In this document: piece by piece, positions 1-8,696 of the stretch
How the letters are laid out: each line of letters begins with the position of its first letter
Numbering within the stretch: position 1 is the stretch's first letter
Assembly (NCBI GenBank): GCA_964568855.1
Contig: CAZMSD010000002.1
Coordinates: 1-64,000 of the forward strand
Direction: 5' to 3'
Length of the DNA stretch: 64,000 nt
Source of the DNA: CAZMSD01 sp964568855
Lineage (GTDB): Bacteria; CAIWAD01
The notes under the pieces: generated by a model
The model's input: only the letters and a program-made list of their open reading frames with translations
Told to the model about the DNA's origin: nothing
The model's database searches: none
Translations under genes and position numbers: made by a program

Positions 1-42
1 GTTCACGTGCGGCTTGGTCCTCTCGAACTTCTGCTTGGCCAT
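1..42 (-). CDS. tuf: Elongation factor Tu, N-terminal fragment (cut by window edge)
   Basis: Only the first 14 codons are in the window; the gene runs off the left edge. The peptide MAKQKFERTKPHVN matches the near-invariant EF-Tu N-terminus. EF-Tu delivers aminoacyl-tRNA to the ribosome. The gene lies downstream of tRNA-Tyr, tRNA-Gly and tRNA-Thr on the same strand, the classical tufB operon order, which supports the call. The ATG is at 42-40. Confidence 0.93.
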   Translation of the reverse strand, partial: MAKQKFERTKPHVN

Positions 43-303
43 GGAAACACTCCGCTTGGTTTCGGGCATTGTACAGCCAACTGCCGCCCAGCAAAAAAAA
101 TCCACCCGAATGGCGGATCATGCTGCTTTCGAGTCGGTCGAACACCCCTCAACGCGTCCTGCGTCCGCCGCGACGGGCCGCCGCTTCGCCTGCTGTACGC
201 CCATGATCGCCATCAGCACACCCGGCAGGTCAACGATTCTTTCGACGAGCTGCGGCCTGAGTCGCTCTCGCCACGGCAGCGCACTAGTGTTGTAGGTTCG
301 ACA
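43..303 (-). other. tRNA-tuf spacer / tuf leader
   Basis: This 261-base interval separates tRNA-Thr from the tuf start. I see no convincing coding region, only antisense shadows. It would be transcribed as the tuf 5' leader within the tRNA-tuf operon. Confidence 0.5.
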
Positions 304-378
<75 letters not shown>

Positions 379-386
379 TGTATTAA

Positions 387-459
387 AGCGGGAGACGAGG
401 CTCGAACTCGCTACCCTCAGCTTGGAAGGCTGATGCTCTACCAGATGAGCTACTCCCGC
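387..459 (-). tRNA. tRNA-Gly (TCC)
   Basis: Cloverleaf on the minus strand. The acceptor GCGGGAG pairs with CTCCCGC, the anticodon loop CTTCCAA gives TCC, and the T-loop is GTTCGAGCC. The discriminator base is T, as usual for glycine tRNAs. It sits 8 bases upstream of tRNA-Thr. Confidence 0.95.
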
Positions 460-501
460 GAGCCTCTCCCGCGCACAGCGCCAGGGCCTGTCAACGGCCA
501 G

Positions 502-584
502 TGGTAGGGGAAGGATTCGAACCTTCGTAGGCATCCGCCGGCAGATTTACAGTCTGCTCCCTTTAACCACTCGGGCACCCTACC
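502..584 (-). tRNA. tRNA-Tyr (GTA)
   Basis: Class II tRNA with a long variable arm, 83 bases. The acceptor GGTAGGG pairs with CCCTACC, and the anticodon loop CTGTAAA gives GTA. First gene of the Tyr-Gly-Thr-tuf operon. Confidence 0.95.
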
Positions 585-666
585 AGATCATGTCAAGGCC
601 GGTCCGTTCGGCGGGATCCGGCAGCGTACCCTCGACCCGTGACGGATAAAAAGGTCGAAGTCGTTT

Positions 667-694
667 AATATAGCGCTCAGTCAAAAAAAATCAA
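667..694 (-). promoter_or_regulatory. Sigma-70-type promoter of the tRNA-tuf operon
   Basis: On the minus strand, TTGATT (694-689) and TATATT (672-667) are separated by 16 bases, in an AT-rich stretch after the leuS stop. Transcription would begin near 660, about 75 bases before tRNA-Tyr. Confidence 0.55.
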
Positions 695-742
695 GAACCG
701 GCCGCTGCGTTTTCCCTCTTTCCCAGCTTGGGGGCAGGGCCA

Positions 743-3268
743 TCACTTCACGGCCAGGGAAACCACCCGCTGGGAGACCCGCTTGCTGAACTTGATCTCC
801 TTGCCTGAGGTCCATTTACGGACCTTCTCCAGGGCCATCGCCCGCTCGAGCACCTCCTCGTCGGCGGTGTCGGCGGCCGTTTCGAAGCTGGCGCGGACCT
901 TGCCGTTGACCTGCACCGCCACCTCGATGGTCTCCCTGTGGCAGTACCTGTCGTCCCACACCGGCCATGGTTCGTAAGCCAGCGTTTGCTCGTGACCCAG
1001 CAGCCGCCAGAGTTCCTCGGCCAGGTGCGGAGCGAAGGGCGAGAGGATCAGCACGAAAGTTTCCACGAGACTTCGCGGCAGCACGTCGTACCTGCCGGCT
1101 TCGTTCACGAATTCCATCAGGCGGGCGATGGCGGTGTTGAATTTCAGCTCCTCGAGGTCCAGGCTGACGGCCCTGACCGTGCGGTGTACCAGTCCCAGCG
1201 CCTCTGCTTCTGGGTCCTCTTCCACAAGTTTTCCGGTCAAAGTGCCGTCCCGGGCCACGAGCAGAGTCCAGATCCGGCGCAGGAAATTGTAACAGCCGCG
1301 GATGCCCTCCTCGGTCCAGGGCTTGTCGCGGTCCAGTGGTCCCATGAACATCTCGTAGATGCGCATGGCGTCGGCGCCGTACTCGCGGACGATCTCGTCC
1401 GGGTTGACCACGTTGTAGCGCGACTTGCTCATCTTCTCGATCTGGGCCACGACCGGTTCTCCGCTGGCCTTGATCCTCCAGCCGCCGCCGCTCTTCTCCA
1501 TGTCTTCGCGGCGGTGATACTTGCCTCGCGCATCCTGGTAGCTCTCGCCCAGGATCATGCCCTGGTTGAAGAGCTTCAGAAAGGGCTCCCTGGTGTGCAC
1601 GTAGCCCAGGTCGTAGAGCACCTTGTGCCAGAAGCGGGCGTAGAGCAGGTGCAGCACGGCGTGCTCGGCGCCGCCCAGGTAGAGATCAACGGGCAGCCAG
1701 TAGCGCTCGGCTTCCGCCGACCAGGCGGCCTCCTTGTTGCGCGGATCGCAGAAGCGCAGGTAGTACCAGCAGGAGCCGGCCCACTGCGGCATGGTGTTCG
1801 TCTCGCGCAGCAGGACCTCGCCGGTCTCGGGATCGCTCACGCGCAGCCAGTCCTCGGCTCGCGCCAGCGGCGGGCGGCCGTCCTCAGTGGGCTGATAGCT
1901 GTCCAGCACGGGCAGCACCACCGGCAGGTCCTCCTCGCGTACAGCCCTGGCGCTGCCGTCCTCCCTAAGCAGCAGCGGGAAAGGTTCGCCCCAGTAGCGC
2001 TGGCGGGAGAACAGCCAGTCGCGCAGCTTGAAGTTGACCGCGGAGCCGCCCAGTTCCCGCTCCTCGAGCCACCGGGTAATCCGCCGGATCGCCTCGGGAA
2101 CCGGCAGACCGTCGAGCGGGCCCGAGTTGACCAGCAATCCCTGCTCATTGTCGGTGAAGGCCTCTTGTGTCACATCGCCGCCGGAGACCACTTCGGTGAT
2201 GGGCAGTTCGAACTTCGTCGCGAACTCCCAGTCGCGCTGGTCGTGGCCCGGCACGGCCATGATGGCGCCGCTGCCGTAGCCGCCGAGCACGTAGTCCGCG
2301 ACCCAGATCGGGATGCGCTCCTCGTTCACCGGGTTAAGGGCGTAGGCGCCGGTGAACACGCCGGTCTTCTCGCGGCCGGCGTCCTGGCGGTCTACGTCGC
2401 TCTTGCGCGCCGCTTCTGCCACGTAGGTCTCCACCTCGGCGCGCCTGTCGCCGGCCGTGATACGTGAAACGTAGGGATGCTCGGGCGCGAAAACGCAGTA
2501 GGTCGCGCCGAAGAGCGTATCCGGCCGCGTAGTGAAGACCGAGAATTCCAGCTCGCTGTCGGCCACCCGGAAGGTCGCGTCCGCGCCCTCGCTGCGGCCG
2601 ATCCATTCCCGCTGCATGGTCTTGATGCCCTCGGGCCAGTCCAGCTCCTCCAGGTCGTCCAGCAGGCGCTGGGCGTACTCCGTGATCTTCAGCATCCACT
2701 GGCGCATCTTGCGCTTTTCCACCGGGTCGCCAGTCTCCACGTAGCAGCCGTCCTTGACCTCCTCGTTGGCCAGCACGGTCTTAAGCGCCGGGCACCAGTT
2801 GACGGCCACCTCCGCTGGGTAGGCCAGGCCCCGCTCGAAGAGCTTGAGGAAAATCCACTGGGTCCAGCGGTAGTACTCCTCGTGGGTCGTGGAGATCTCG
2901 CGCTCCCAGTCGTAGGACAGGCCCAGCGACTGGATCTGCCGGCGGAATGTGGCGCAGTTCCGGCTGGTGATCTCCGCCGGATGCCGGCCGGTGCGTTCGG
3001 CGTGCCTCTCCGTGGGCAGGCCGAAGGCGTCCCAACCCATGGGATGCAGCACGTTGAATCCGCGCATGCGGCGCCAGCGGGCAAGGATGTCCGTGGCGGT
3101 GTAGCCCTCAGGATGGCCGACGTGCAGGCCGTCCCCGGAGGGATAGGGAAACATGTCCAGGATGTAGTACTTGGGCTTCTGCGGATCGATATCCGACTTG
3201 AAAACCGAGTGCTCCGCCCAGTACTTCTGCCAGCGGGATTCGATTCTGCCGGGATTGTAGGCCGACAT
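743..3268 (-). CDS. leuS: Leucyl-tRNA synthetase
   Basis: Charges tRNA-Leu with leucine in the cytoplasm (class I synthetase). The start MSAYNPGRIESRWQKYW is typical of LeuS and is preferred over an upstream in-frame start at 3376, which would run toward tRNA-Pro. The HIGH-type motif is HVGH (residues 49-52) within PYPSGDGLHVGH. The CP1 editing domain shows TTRPDTLFGATY, and the KMSKS loop is intact near residue 610. At about 841 residues it has normal bacterial length. A GGAG lies 11-14 bases before the ATG. It is downstream of tRNA-Pro and probably shares its promoter. Confidence 0.97.
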   Translation of the reverse strand: MSAYNPGRIESRWQKYWAEHSVFKSDIDPQKPKYYILDMFPYPSGDGLHVGHPEGYTATDILARWRRMRGFNVLHPMGWDAFGLPTERHAERTGRHPAEITSRNCATFRRQIQSLGLSYDWEREISTTHEEYYRWTQWIFLKLFERGLAYPAEVAVNWCPALKTVLANEEVKDGCYVETGDPVEKRKMRQWMLKITEYAQRLLDDLEELDWPEGIKTMQREWIGRSEGADATFRVADSELEFSVFTTRPDTLFGATYCVFAPEHPYVSRITAGDRRAEVETYVAEAARKSDVDRQDAGREKTGVFTGAYALNPVNEERIPIWVADYVLGGYGSGAIMAVPGHDQRDWEFATKFELPITEVVSGGDVTQEAFTDNEQGLLVNSGPLDGLPVPEAIRRITRWLEERELGGSAVNFKLRDWLFSRQRYWGEPFPLLLREDGSARAVREEDLPVVLPVLDSYQPTEDGRPPLARAEDWLRVSDPETGEVLLRETNTMPQWAGSCWYYLRFCDPRNKEAAWSAEAERYWLPVDLYLGGAEHAVLHLLYARFWHKVLYDLGYVHTREPFLKLFNQGMILGESYQDARGKYHRREDMEKSGGGWRIKASGEPVVAQIEKMSKSRYNVVNPDEIVREYGADAMRIYEMFMGPLDRDKPWTEEGIRGCYNFLRRIWTLLVARDGTLTGKLVEEDPEAEALGLVHRTVRAVSLDLEELKFNTAIARLMEFVNEAGRYDVLPRSLVETFVLILSPFAPHLAEELWRLLGHEQTLAYEPWPVWDDRYCHRETIEVAVQVNGKVRASFETAADTADEEVLERAMALEKVRKWTSGKEIKFSKRVSQRVVSLAVK

Positions 3269-3382
3269 GAGGAGGATCTCCAGATGACAAATCCGCCGGG
3301 ATCGACGGATGGACTGCATGGGGCGTTCTGTGGCTGAGAGCGGAACGTTATTGAATTGCCCGGGAATCCCGGACAACGGCAG

Positions 3383-3456
<74 letters not shown>

Positions 3457-3471
3457 CGAAACGAGAACCTG

Positions 3472-3500
3472 ATTGTACTAATCGGTGCAATAAACTCCAA
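3472..3500 (-). promoter_or_regulatory. Promoter for tRNA-Pro (and probably leuS)
   Basis: Minus strand TTGGAG (3500-3495) and TACAAT (3477-3472) are spaced by 17 bases, ending about 16 bases before the tRNA 5' end. The fit to a housekeeping promoter is reasonable but rests on motif and position only. Confidence 0.5.
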
Positions 3501-3935
3501 CCTCAGGTCATCAGAATCCTGCTCCCTGGGTATCGCGCTTAGCAGGTGATGATCGCGAGTCCGGGTGCAGTCTACGTCCATCCGGTCCCGGCGACATCCC
3601 GCGCCTGGGCTTGCACAGTACTCAGGTAATGGCGCCGTTACTTTGTCCCGAAGGCGGCCTTTCGTGGAATGCCCGGTGTCCATGGTGTTCAATAATGGGC
3701 GCCGTCGCTTTCTGAACCCGGTTCGTGAACCGGATCGCCGCATAAAAAACAAGATGATGGCCGATCTGCGCGACCGGTATGAGATTTGCAGAAGAACTCG
3801 TGTTTTCTGTGAAGGAAAGGCAGCTCGTCACTGCGCCTGTTCCTACATTGAACTCACGCTGCCATATCTGGCACATGCTGAACAGAACCTCACATATCAC
3901 TTAAAGCTGTTTCATTTCGCGAAAGGAGCGCAATA
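3501..3935. other. Intergenic region between divergent tRNA-Pro and exported-protein gene
   Basis: About 435 bases, more AT-rich than the flanks, with no ORF that has coding character. It presumably carries the promoter of the gene starting at 3936, but I could not pick out a convincing -35/-10 pair. The ribosome binding site AAAGGAG lies just before 3936. Confidence 0.4.
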
Positions 3936-6356
3936 ATGAAGAAACTGTTGGCTCTTACCCTCTTCGCCACTGTAGGGTTGAGCGCCATCGCGGCGGATCG
4001 AGCCGCGCCGGTCCATCACCCGGATGCGGGCTTCATGCCTGTAACCCTGATCGACAAGACCGTCCGCAAGGATCACGAGACGGACGACGTCTACACCTAC
4101 GATTTCGACGGGGATCCGGACGGTTGGACCAGTCACGGCACGGGCCGCGAAGACGACACCTGGCACGTGGAGCTCACCGGCTTCGACACGTGGGAAAGCG
4201 AAGTCTGGTGGAGCGCCGACGCCGCCATCGGCGGCTATCGCAACTCCCACTTCGCCTGGTTCCAGACTGCCTCCATGGACCTGTCGGGCGCTTCCAGCAC
4301 CAGCATGACCTTCGACCTCTACTATTCGACGGAGAATCCCGGCGGCGAGCCCGTGGGCTACGACAGCTGGGACGGCTGCAACGTCTGGGTCTCCACCGAC
4401 GGCGGTACGGACTTCTCCGTGATCACGGGCACGCCTGTCTACGATGCCAGCAGCTCCTACGCCTTCGGCCACGAGTTCGGCATGGGCACGGGCGTTCCCC
4501 AGTGGTGCGGCGAGTATTCCGGCTGGCTGGCCGCCAGCTTCGACCTCAGCGCCTACGACGGCGAGGGCGACGTGATCGTCCGCTGGGTCATGTGCAGCGA
4601 TCCCTGCGCGGCCTACTACGATCCCGAGTGCGACCAGGCTATCGAGGAAGCGCTGGGCATGCAGCTGGACAACATTCTGATCCAGGATACCACACGCGAG
4701 GTGATCTGGTCGCATGACGGCGTGAGCAACGTGGGCGGCGCCCCCAGTCACGGCTTCTACATCTACGGCAACGAGTGGGAGCACACCAACGACGAGTGGC
4801 TCTGCGACGACGGGAACAGCCTGGGCGGCTACATCCAGAGTCCCGACATCACCATTCCCGGCTCCTACCGCTGCGAGATGCAGTACGACGTCTGGTGCGA
4901 CATGCCCGATTCCGACGGCGACGACGATGATTTCCTCGAGGATTATTTCCACGTCGAGTATACGATCGACGGGGGACTCAACTGGACCACCCTGCACTAC
5001 GACTACGCCCGCGCCGGAGCAGGCGTGCCTGGGGATCCCGACCTGTACAACGGCTACTGGACGATGGTGGAGGGGGACAATTTCAACGGCAGCCTGGTTT
5101 TCATAACACCCGCAGATTCGGTCGATGTCACATGCAACTTGAGGGTGCGCATCACCACCGACGATGATTCCGACGGTGGTGACGGCACAGGTCTGCATAT
5201 CGATAATGTGATACTCACCGCCGAAGAAGCTCCCGCCAATGATCTGTCCATCACGAAGGTTTGGGTCGACTATCCTCATAACGAGGACGAGTTCCAATAC
5301 CCGAAATGCGAAATCACCAACTGGGGCACCACCACTCAAGACAACATTCGAGCCTACTGGAAAGTCTGGGCCGACAGCGTGGGCGGTACACTCGTTCGCG
5401 CGCCGCAGCCGCTGAACACAACCGCGCAACAGGTTCCTGGGCTGGACTTCGTGAGGGTGGAACAGACGGCCGGTTCTCCTCCGCCCTGGAAATGGATGCC
5501 CGCTGATCCCGGCGAATACGTGCTGCAAGTCTACGTTAGATCCGAGGATCTGGAGGGACCCGACGAGTTTCCAGCGAACGATACTCTGGACTTCGATTAC
5601 TACGTCACCGAGGCCAACGTGGGCTTCCTGCGCTACGACTACGACACCTCCTCGGCCTGGACCCTGTCCCAGACCGACGAGGACGGTGCCCTGGTGCGCT
5701 TCGATCCCATCGACCAGCCCTGGACCGACCAGTTCATCTTCACCACGCTCTACAACGTGGATCCGGGCGACGAGGTGCACTACGTGATCCACGCGGAAGG
5801 TCCCGACTTCGAAACCCCGGGCGCCCTGCTGGCCGAATACCAGACCACGGTGATCGACACCAGCGACATCTATCCCTACACCATGGTGCGTTACGCGGGC
5901 AACCTGCAGGAGCTGCGCTGCATCAGCGACACGCTCTGGGTGGGCATCCGCGGCAACGAGAACAACGAGACCGGCATCGTGGGCCTGAGCAGCGACAACG
6001 GCGGCCCCTGGTGGGAGCAGCACTCCTACCGTTATGACTACACGGACGACACCGCCTCCGCCTGGAACGGCGACGTGCGCATCTTCCTGCAGGTGGACTG
6101 GGGCGTGGTATCCGAGCTGCCGCTCGAGATCGAGCTTACGGGCACTATGGACGGCACCTACACCACCTACACCCTGAGCTGGACCTCACCCGGTCCGGTG
6201 GACGGTTACCTGGTGTACCGCAGCGCAGAAGGCTACGATAACTACGTCCAGATCGCCGACGTGCCCGCCTCGCAGACGACCTACGACGATGCGGTTCCGG
6301 CGGACACGAAGTACTTCTACAAGGTGGTGGGCTACAACGGGCTCTGCCCGGAATAA
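3936..6356 (+). CDS. Large exported protein, choice-of-anchor/fibronectin-like
   Basis: 806 residues. The N-terminus MKKLLALTLFATVGLSAIAA is a clear signal peptide and GAAAGGAG precedes the ATG. Two similar jelly-roll-like segments (FDGDPDGWTSHG near residue 50, and a second around 260-430 with repeated DDDSDGGDG acidic runs) resemble the choice-of-anchor/MAM-like modules of surface proteins. The last ~90 residues form a fibronectin type III-like domain (YTLSWTSPGPVDGYLVYRS ... YFYKVVGYN). It is rich in Asp, Trp and Tyr, which suggests Ca2+-binding extracellular folds. No catalytic motif is recognised. It lacks the FlgD-like sorting tail seen at 52135-54465. Function unknown. Confidence 0.8.
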   Translation: MKKLLALTLFATVGLSAIAADRAAPVHHPDAGFMPVTLIDKTVRKDHETDDVYTYDFDGDPDGWTSHGTGREDDTWHVELTGFDTWESEVWWSADAAIGGYRNSHFAWFQTASMDLSGASSTSMTFDLYYSTENPGGEPVGYDSWDGCNVWVSTDGGTDFSVITGTPVYDASSSYAFGHEFGMGTGVPQWCGEYSGWLAASFDLSAYDGEGDVIVRWVMCSDPCAAYYDPECDQAIEEALGMQLDNILIQDTTREVIWSHDGVSNVGGAPSHGFYIYGNEWEHTNDEWLCDDGNSLGGYIQSPDITIPGSYRCEMQYDVWCDMPDSDGDDDDFLEDYFHVEYTIDGGLNWTTLHYDYARAGAGVPGDPDLYNGYWTMVEGDNFNGSLVFITPADSVDVTCNLRVRITTDDDSDGGDGTGLHIDNVILTAEEAPANDLSITKVWVDYPHNEDEFQYPKCEITNWGTTTQDNIRAYWKVWADSVGGTLVRAPQPLNTTAQQVPGLDFVRVEQTAGSPPPWKWMPADPGEYVLQVYVRSEDLEGPDEFPANDTLDFDYYVTEANVGFLRYDYDTSSAWTLSQTDEDGALVRFDPIDQPWTDQFIFTTLYNVDPGDEVHYVIHAEGPDFETPGALLAEYQTTVIDTSDIYPYTMVRYAGNLQELRCISDTLWVGIRGNENNETGIVGLSSDNGGPWWEQHSYRYDYTDDTASAWNGDVRIFLQVDWGVVSELPLEIELTGTMDGTYTTYTLSWTSPGPVDGYLVYRSAEGYDNYVQIADVPASQTTYDDAVPADTKYFYKVVGYNGLCPE

Positions 6357-6375
6357 CCCGCGCCCACACTGTAGA

Positions 6376-7191
6376 TCACATCGACGAATCGAAGCCCCGC
6401 TGCGGCGGGGCTTTTTTTATGCCCGAGAAGATGCTGGCGATGCCGAGACTCAGGTCGATGCAGCGCGCATCGCCGAAGCCGGCGTCGCGTATCCAGGCGA
6501 GGAAGGTCACGCGATCGGGGAAGCGCTCCACTGAGGCAGGTAGGTAGCGGTAGGCCATGGGATCGCCGGAAACCAACCGGCCCAAAAGGGGGAGCGCCAG
6601 GCGGAAATAAAGCGCGAAGAGCGCCCTGAGCAGCGGGTTGGGAATGCCGGCCAGTTCAAGGATGACCAGTCGTCCCCCGGGTACAAGTACGCGGGCGCAT
6701 TCCGCCAGGGCCTGCCGCATGTCGGGGAAGTTGCGGATGCCGAAACCAATGCACAGCCCGTCGCAGGAGTCATCATGCAGGGGAAGCTGCTCGGCGTCCG
6801 CACAGAGCAATTCCAGGGAAGATTCGAGGTCCAGTCGGCGGGCCTTTTCGCGCATCCTGAGCAGCATGTCCCGAGCCAGATCCACACCCAGTACCCGGCA
6901 GGAGCAACGACCGAGGATGCTGAAAGCATAATCCCCTGTACCCGCCGCCAGGTCCAGGTACAGGGCGCCCTCCCGCGGATCCAGCAGGCGGACCGCCCGG
7001 CGCCGCCAGAGAACGTCCATACCCCCACTCAGCAGGTGGTTGAGCAGATCGTAACGGTGGGCGATGCGGTTGAACATCCCCCGCACGCCGCGTTTGCGCT
7101 TAAGACCGGCCGCCCGCGCCAGTCCTTCCGCCCGATCTTCGGCCGATCCGACGATCCGGGGACCGTGCGCGCCGTCGTCATGTATTTTCAC
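6376..7191 (-). CDS. ubiE: UbiE/MenG-type demethylmenaquinone C-methyltransferase
   Basis: SAM-dependent methyltransferase expected to perform the C-methylation step of menaquinone (or ubiquinone) synthesis. The family signatures are MFNRIAHRYDLLNHLLSGG, DLAAGTGDYAF (SAM loop), CIGFGIRNFPD and the region PLLGRLVSGDPMAYRYLPASVERFP. The assigned start is GTG at 7191 with GGAA upstream; the conserved part begins about 38 residues in, so a later start is possible. The last 13 codons read through the hairpin that terminates the convergent gene ending at 6356. No menaquinone neighbours are present. Confidence 0.88.
   Translation of the reverse strand: MKIHDDGAHGPRIVGSAEDRAEGLARAAGLKRKRGVRGMFNRIAHRYDLLNHLLSGGMDVLWRRRAVRLLDPREGALYLDLAAGTGDYAFSILGRCSCRVLGVDLARDMLLRMREKARRLDLESSLELLCADAEQLPLHDDSCDGLCIGFGIRNFPDMRQALAECARVLVPGGRLVILELAGIPNPLLRALFALYFRLALPLLGRLVSGDPMAYRYLPASVERFPDRVTFLAWIRDAGFGDARCIDLSLGIASIFSGIKKAPPQRGFDSSM
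6392..6418 (+). terminator. Rho-independent terminator inside the ubiE 3' end
   Basis: Stem AGCCCCGC / GCGGGGCT with a short loop followed by seven T residues, 36 bases after the stop at 6356. The same bases encode the C-terminal residues of the convergent ubiE gene. Confidence 0.88.
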
Positions 7192-7554
7192 TTGGTATTC
7201 CGCCGAATCGTGGTCCTGCGCCAGTTTCGTCTCACAATCGTGTCACACCTGTCCTGGATGACGGAAAGGACACTGAAGACGGTTGAAATCAGCACTGCAG
7301 AGAAAGCGGGCGGACCACCAGGCATGGATCGGCCGTCCGACGCGGAAGCTGAAATTCTCGCCTGAGAGTAAATGCGGCGGGATCGCCCGTCTCCTCAACT
7401 CCTGGCATGGAACTTGTGTTACGCGGTGTGACATCAACCTGAACCACTCTCCCCCGCCGGGGGGAGAACCGGGAGAGGGTGGAAACGCGCCGGGGAATGC
7501 ACATCCGGTCGCCGTCGAGGAGACATCGGACGGCGGCCGGACACCTTCCCCGCA
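7192..7554. other. Intergenic region with a small nested palindrome
   Basis: 363 bases without a credible gene. At 7444-7482 a nested inverted repeat is visible: CCACTCTCCC pairs with GGGAGAGGGTGG, and inside it CTCCCCC-GCC-GGGGGGAG. This resembles the short intergenic palindromes common in GC-rich bacteria. No T tract follows, so it is not an obvious terminator. Confidence 0.45.
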
Positions 7555-7845
7555 TTAGGGCCTGTTCATACTCTCGCGTACGTCGCGTTGCTGCCTGAAA
7601 TCGGGTCAGGCAAGGCGCGCGGAGTGAAGCTTAGTGCTTCTAAGCGAACGACGCGCAACGCCGCATGGCGCGATTTCAGGCGCAATCCGAAGGACCGGGA
7701 CCCTTTTTCCGCAATCCTGCGTTGCCGTTCACTTGTGTAGACAAACTACACGGCGTTCACGGCGCGAACGCCGTTCTTACGGCGCCTTAGCTTGCAGAAA
7801 AATGGCCTCCGGCGCGGCGCACGAGAGAGTGTGAACAGGCCCTAA
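7555..7845. mobile_element. MITE-like element with terminal inverted repeats
   Basis: About 290 bases bounded by near-identical inverted ends: TTAGGGCCTGTTCATACTCTC on the left, and the reverse complement of TTAGGGCCTGTTCACACTCTC on the right. The dinucleotide TA at each end would fit a TA target duplication, as in IS630/mariner-type insertion (inference). A second, internal inverted repeat pairs GCCTGAAATCG (7593-7603) with CGATTTCAGGC (7671-7681), and palindromes such as GGCGTTCACGGCGCGAACGCC follow. There is no transposase ORF, so it would be non-autonomous. Its right end supplies the stop codon of the TPR gene that ends at 7842. Confidence 0.7.
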
Positions 7846-8642
7846 TCCAGCTTTTCCAGCCACTGCCGCGCTTCTTGCTTGAGTACTTCGTCCCGGTGAT
7901 CCATCACGGGCATCTCGATCACCCGAAGAAATTCCGCGCGCGCCTGTTCCGGGCGATCCGTCACGGCGTAGGTCTCGCCCAGCTCGAAGTGCGCGAAGGT
8001 CCACTCGGGCATCAACTCGGCGGAACGAAGCAGGTGACGCAGGGCCAGCTCGTCTCCGCCTTCGGGCATGTCCCCGAAGAGGGTCTCCGCGATGGTCCGC
8101 AGAAACCAGGAGAGGTGCGCCATCTCGCGGTAGTACCTGCCGATCAGGCCGTGGGCCCGGGCATGTTCGGGCTCGAGTTCCAGGGCGCGCAGAGCCTCCT
8201 GTTCGATCTCCCGCGAGAGTTCCACCTTCTCCCGGCCGCCCGCGAACACGGCCCGGCGGCCCAGCGCCAGTGCCCGGTAGTAGTGGGCGTTCGCCTCTCC
8301 GGGAGCGGCCCGCAGCAGCTCCTCACTGGTCTTCAACGCCTTCGCGTACCACTGCTCCGTACCGGTCTCGTCGCCCCGGTCCAGCGCCTCCTCGCCCAGG
8401 TCCACCTGGGAGCGGCAAAGCCGCCAGAGCGCCTCGTAACTCGCGGGATCCATTTGCGCGGCGCGCCGGGCCAGCTCGTGCGCGCGCTCCGTCTGGTATC
8501 TGGCATAGGCCTGGTCGCAGCCGTCGACCAATTGCTCGACCTGGGCGCCGGCCGGCGCCGCCAGGCTCAGGAGTGGCGGCAAGGCGAAGCACAGCAGCAG
8601 CCGATACCACCGCCTTCTCTGCACAGCTTGTGATTCTTCCAT
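7842..8642 (-). CDS. Exported TPR-repeat protein
   Basis: 266 residues from the ATG at 8642, chosen because AAGGGG lies 7 bases before it; a TTG two codons upstream leaves no spacing. A signal peptide (RLLLCFALPPLLSLAAPAGAQ) is followed by helical repeats with TPR character (ARRAAQMDPASYEALWRLC, ALELEPEHARAHGLIGRYY, LMPEWTFAHFELGETYAV). The pattern resembles the RMD/FAM82-like TPR family; no enzymatic motif is visible. It is probably periplasmic and upstream-coupled to PBP1A (54 bases apart), so a cell-envelope role is plausible. The stop codon TAG falls inside the end of the adjacent MITE-like element, so the native C-terminus may have been altered by the insertion. Confidence 0.75.
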   Translation of the reverse strand: MEESQAVQRRRWYRLLLCFALPPLLSLAAPAGAQVEQLVDGCDQAYARYQTERAHELARRAAQMDPASYEALWRLCRSQVDLGEEALDRGDETGTEQWYAKALKTSEELLRAAPGEANAHYYRALALGRRAVFAGGREKVELSREIEQEALRALELEPEHARAHGLIGRYYREMAHLSWFLRTIAETLFGDMPEGGDELALRHLLRSAELMPEWTFAHFELGETYAVTDRPEQARAEFLRVIEMPVMDHRDEVLKQEARQWLEKLD

Positions 8643-8696
8643 ATTCAATCCCCTTGCGATCCTTGACTAGGGCCTAATCATGCCTTGGAAGCGGCC

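Noticed and set aside
938..2467. Long plus-strand frame opposite leuS
   Set aside because: Antisense shadow of the synthetase, with no recognisable protein features.
3912..6023. 703-codon minus-strand open frame opposite the exported protein
   Set aside because: It lies wholly antisense to a gene with signal peptide and ribosome site and has low-complexity Val/Ala/Gly composition typical of GC-rich shadows.
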